Origin: Burkholderiales bacterium
Lineage (GTDB): Bacteria > Pseudomonadota > Gammaproteobacteria > Burkholderiales > Burkholderiaceae_C
Direction: 5' to 3'
DNA: 7,107 bases
Assembly (NCBI GenBank): GCA_947448105.1
Contig: CANFNE010000130.1
Span: 1-7,107 of the forward strand
The translations under genes and the position numbers were made by a program. Below, in pieces: positions 6,102-7,107 of this stretch. The notes under the pieces were generated by a model that saw nothing but the letters and a program-made list of their open reading frames with translations, was not told the DNA's origin and ran no database searches. Each line of letters starts with the position of its first letter. Position 1 is the stretch's first letter.

Positions 6102-6932
6102 ATGCAGGCTCTTTACGACATTGCGGCTCCGGCCAAGCTCAATCTTTTTTTGCACGTGACGGGGCGGCGTGCCGACGGCTACCACTTGTTGCAATCGGTG
6201 TTTCTGCTGATCGACTGGTGTGACCAACTGCACTTTGAAGTGCGCCACGACGGTGCGCTCAGCCGCGAAGACCTGAGTTGGCCCTTGCCCGAGGACGATC
6301 TGGTGCTGCGCGCGGCGCGTGCGCTCCAGCAAGCCACCGGCTGCACCCTGGGCGCGCACATCGGCGTAGAAAAATCGGTACCGGCGCAAGCGGGAATGGG
6401 GGGCGGTTCTTCGGACGCCGCGTCCACCTTGCTGGCGCTCAACCGCTTGTGGGATTTGCGCCTGCCGCGCGCAGCGCTGGCGCGCATCGGACTGGCCTTG
6501 GGTGCCGATGTGCCTTTTTTTCTAGGCGGCGACAACGCCTGGATAGAGGGTGTGGGCGAGCAAATCACACCGATTGCGGTGGCTCCCACCCGATTTCTGG
6601 TTGCCAAACCGCAAGCGGGACTCGATACCAGCCTGATTTTTTCTGACCCAGGCCTTAAACGCGATACGGACCTTGCTATAATTTCAGGCTTCGCTGCAAA
6701 CCCGTACGGCTTTGGCCATAACGACTTGCAGCCTGTAGCCGAAAAGCTCTGCCCGGACATGGTTCAGACCATTCGATGGTTGGCATCCAAGGGCTTGAAG
6801 GCACGAATGACAGGCTCAGGTAGCGCGGTGTTTGCCCAGCTACTGCACGCGACTGACACGCAGGATGCGCCCCAAGGCGTGCTGGTCAGAGAGTGCAAAA
6901 GTTTGGAATGCCATCCGCTCAAGGGCTGGTGA
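6102..6932 (+). CDS. ispE: 4-diphosphocytidyl-2-C-methyl-D-erythritol kinase IspE
   Basis: IspE is the ATP-dependent kinase of the MEP isoprenoid pathway, converting CDP-methylerythritol to its 2-phosphate in the cytosol. The 276-residue product is full length. PAKLNLFLHVTGRRADGYH (10-28) contains the substrate-binding Lys12 and the family's DGYH. The GHMP-kinase ATP loop PAQAGMGGGSSDAAS is at 94-108, the catalytic Asp in GADVPFFLGG is at 136, and the third GHMP motif TGSGSAVFA is at 237-245. It begins 8 bases after the lolB stop with no strong Shine-Dalgarno sequence, so it is probably co-translated with lolB. The 3' third is less GC-rich than the rest and contains a perfect extended -10 promoter motif at 6674-6682. 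Confidence 0.97.
   Translation: MQALYDIAAPAKLNLFLHVTGRRADGYHLLQSVFLLIDWCDQLHFEVRHDGALSREDLSWPLPEDDLVLRAARALQQATGCTLGAHIGVEKSVPAQAGMGGGSSDAASTLLALNRLWDLRLPRAALARIGLALGADVPFFLGGDNAWIEGVGEQITPIAVAPTRFLVAKPQAGLDTSLIFSDPGLKRDTDLAIISGFAANPYGFGHNDLQPVAEKLCPDMVQTIRWLASKGLKARMTGSGSAVFAQLLHATDTQDAPQGVLVRECKSLECHPLKGW
6674..6682 (+). promoter_or_regulatory. Candidate internal sigma-70 promoter, extended -10
   Basis: TGCTATAAT is a perfect extended -10 (TGN + TATAAT) inside the ispE reading frame. Upstream, CTTAAA (6654-6659, spacer 17) or TTAAAC (6655-6660, spacer 16) is only a weak -35, which extended -10 promoters tolerate. Predicted transcription would start near 6689, crossing the last 240 bases of ispE towards tRNA-Gln. 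The codons that form it include ATA, a rare isoleucine codon in such a GC-rich gene. Activity is inferred. Confidence 0.45.
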
Positions 6933-7004
6933 CAGGAGATTCAAGGCCCCGTAAGGGCATTGACAAGGTTTATCGGTGGGTCGCGCTTCGCTGCCCTCCT
7001 GTGT
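6933..7004 (+). other. Spacer between ispE and tRNA-Gln
   Basis: Seventy-two non-coding bases. They hold a perfect TTGACA (6960-6965) but no TATAAT-like hexamer at the right distance (17 bases on reads GCGCTT). A 6-base inverted repeat AGGGCA/TGCCCT lies at 6954-6959 and 6992-6997, enclosing the TTGACA. A small GCCC/GGGC hairpin (6946-6958) is not followed by a T run, so it is not a convincing terminator; read-through from ispE into the tRNA is likely. Confidence 0.5.
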
Positions 7005-7081
7005 AGGGGAATCGCCAAGTTGGTTAAGGCACTGGATTTTGATTCCAGCATGCGAAGGTTCGAATCCTTCTTCCCCTGCCA
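7005..7081 (+). tRNA. tRNA-Gln (anticodon UUG)
   Basis: A full cloverleaf can be drawn. The acceptor AGGGGAA (7005-7011) pairs with TTCCCCT (7071-7077); the discriminator is G7078 and CCA (7079-7081) is genome-encoded. The D stem is GCC/GGC (7014-7016, 7028-7030) with an 11-base loop. The anticodon stem CTGGA/TCCAG (7032-7036, 7044-7048) encloses TTTTGAT with anticodon TTG at 7039-7041. The T arm GAAGG-TTCGAAT-CCTTC spans 7054-7070. The anticodon reads CAA and CAG. The first pair is A1-U72, whereas E. coli tRNA-Gln has U1-A72. It follows ispE on the same strand and is probably processed from a longer transcript. Confidence 0.97.
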
Positions 7082-7107
7082 AATATTGTGAACGGCCTGG
7101 TCGGTCC

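Noticed and set aside
6946..6958. GCCC/GGGC hairpin after ispE as a terminator
   Set aside because: The stem is only four pairs and no T run follows.
6840..7082. An 80-codon reading frame on the - strand with GEEGFEPSHAGIK-like sequence
   Set aside because: This is the well-known artefact of translating the antisense of a tRNA gene (here tRNA-Gln) and its flank; it also runs through the end of ispE.
7082..7107. Start of a downstream gene such as prs
   Set aside because: Only 26 bases remain after the tRNA; no start codon with a recognisable protein is visible, so prs is only an expectation from gene order.
1..7107. Mobile element, CRISPR array, toxin-antitoxin or defence system
   Set aside because: No direct-repeat arrays, terminal inverted repeats, transposase or integrase motifs, or composition breaks beyond the mild GC drop at the ispE end were seen; every gene is a conserved housekeeping family.

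Overview
The window is dense, GC-rich housekeeping chromosome. Protein similarity, codon use and gene order suggest a betaproteobacterium of the order Burkholderiales, probably a Comamonadaceae relative (Rhodoferax/Polaromonas-like). That placement is inferred from the proteins and is not proven. No insertion sequence, prophage, CRISPR array or other accessory element is visible, and no stretch over 300 bases lacks a gene. The longest non-coding gaps are about 80 and 72 bases.

Layout, left to right: (1) the 3' part of recN (DNA repair ATPase, cut by the left edge), overlapping rapZ by ATGA, both on +. (2) A convergent junction of only 13 bases, then mutY and mutM on the - strand, transcribed mutM to mutY. 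The two genes overlap and both serve the 8-oxoguanine (GO) repair system. (3) An 80-base divergent region, followed on + by a tight run of three genes: a periplasmic TPR protein resembling LbcA of Pseudomonas, lolB (outer-membrane lipoprotein receptor; ATGA overlap with the TPR gene) and ispE (MEP-pathway kinase; 8-base gap). (4) A 72-base spacer and one tRNA-Gln(UUG) close to the right edge. In many beta- and gammaproteobacteria the next gene is prs, but it lies outside this window.

Two functional themes stand out: genome maintenance (recN, mutM, mutY) and envelope building (TPR protein, lolB, ispE, with rapZ linked to amino-sugar control). The order TPR - lolB - ispE - tRNA-Gln is, from memory, shared with Pseudomonas, so this is an old conserved block.

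I see no undescribed system. The points most worth checking are a perfect extended -10 promoter motif (TGCTATAAT) inside the ispE coding region, the apparent loss of the lipobox in the LbcA-like protein, a G-run-rich divergent promoter region next to mutM, and a RapZ whose C-terminal tail lacks the basic end of the enterobacterial protein.
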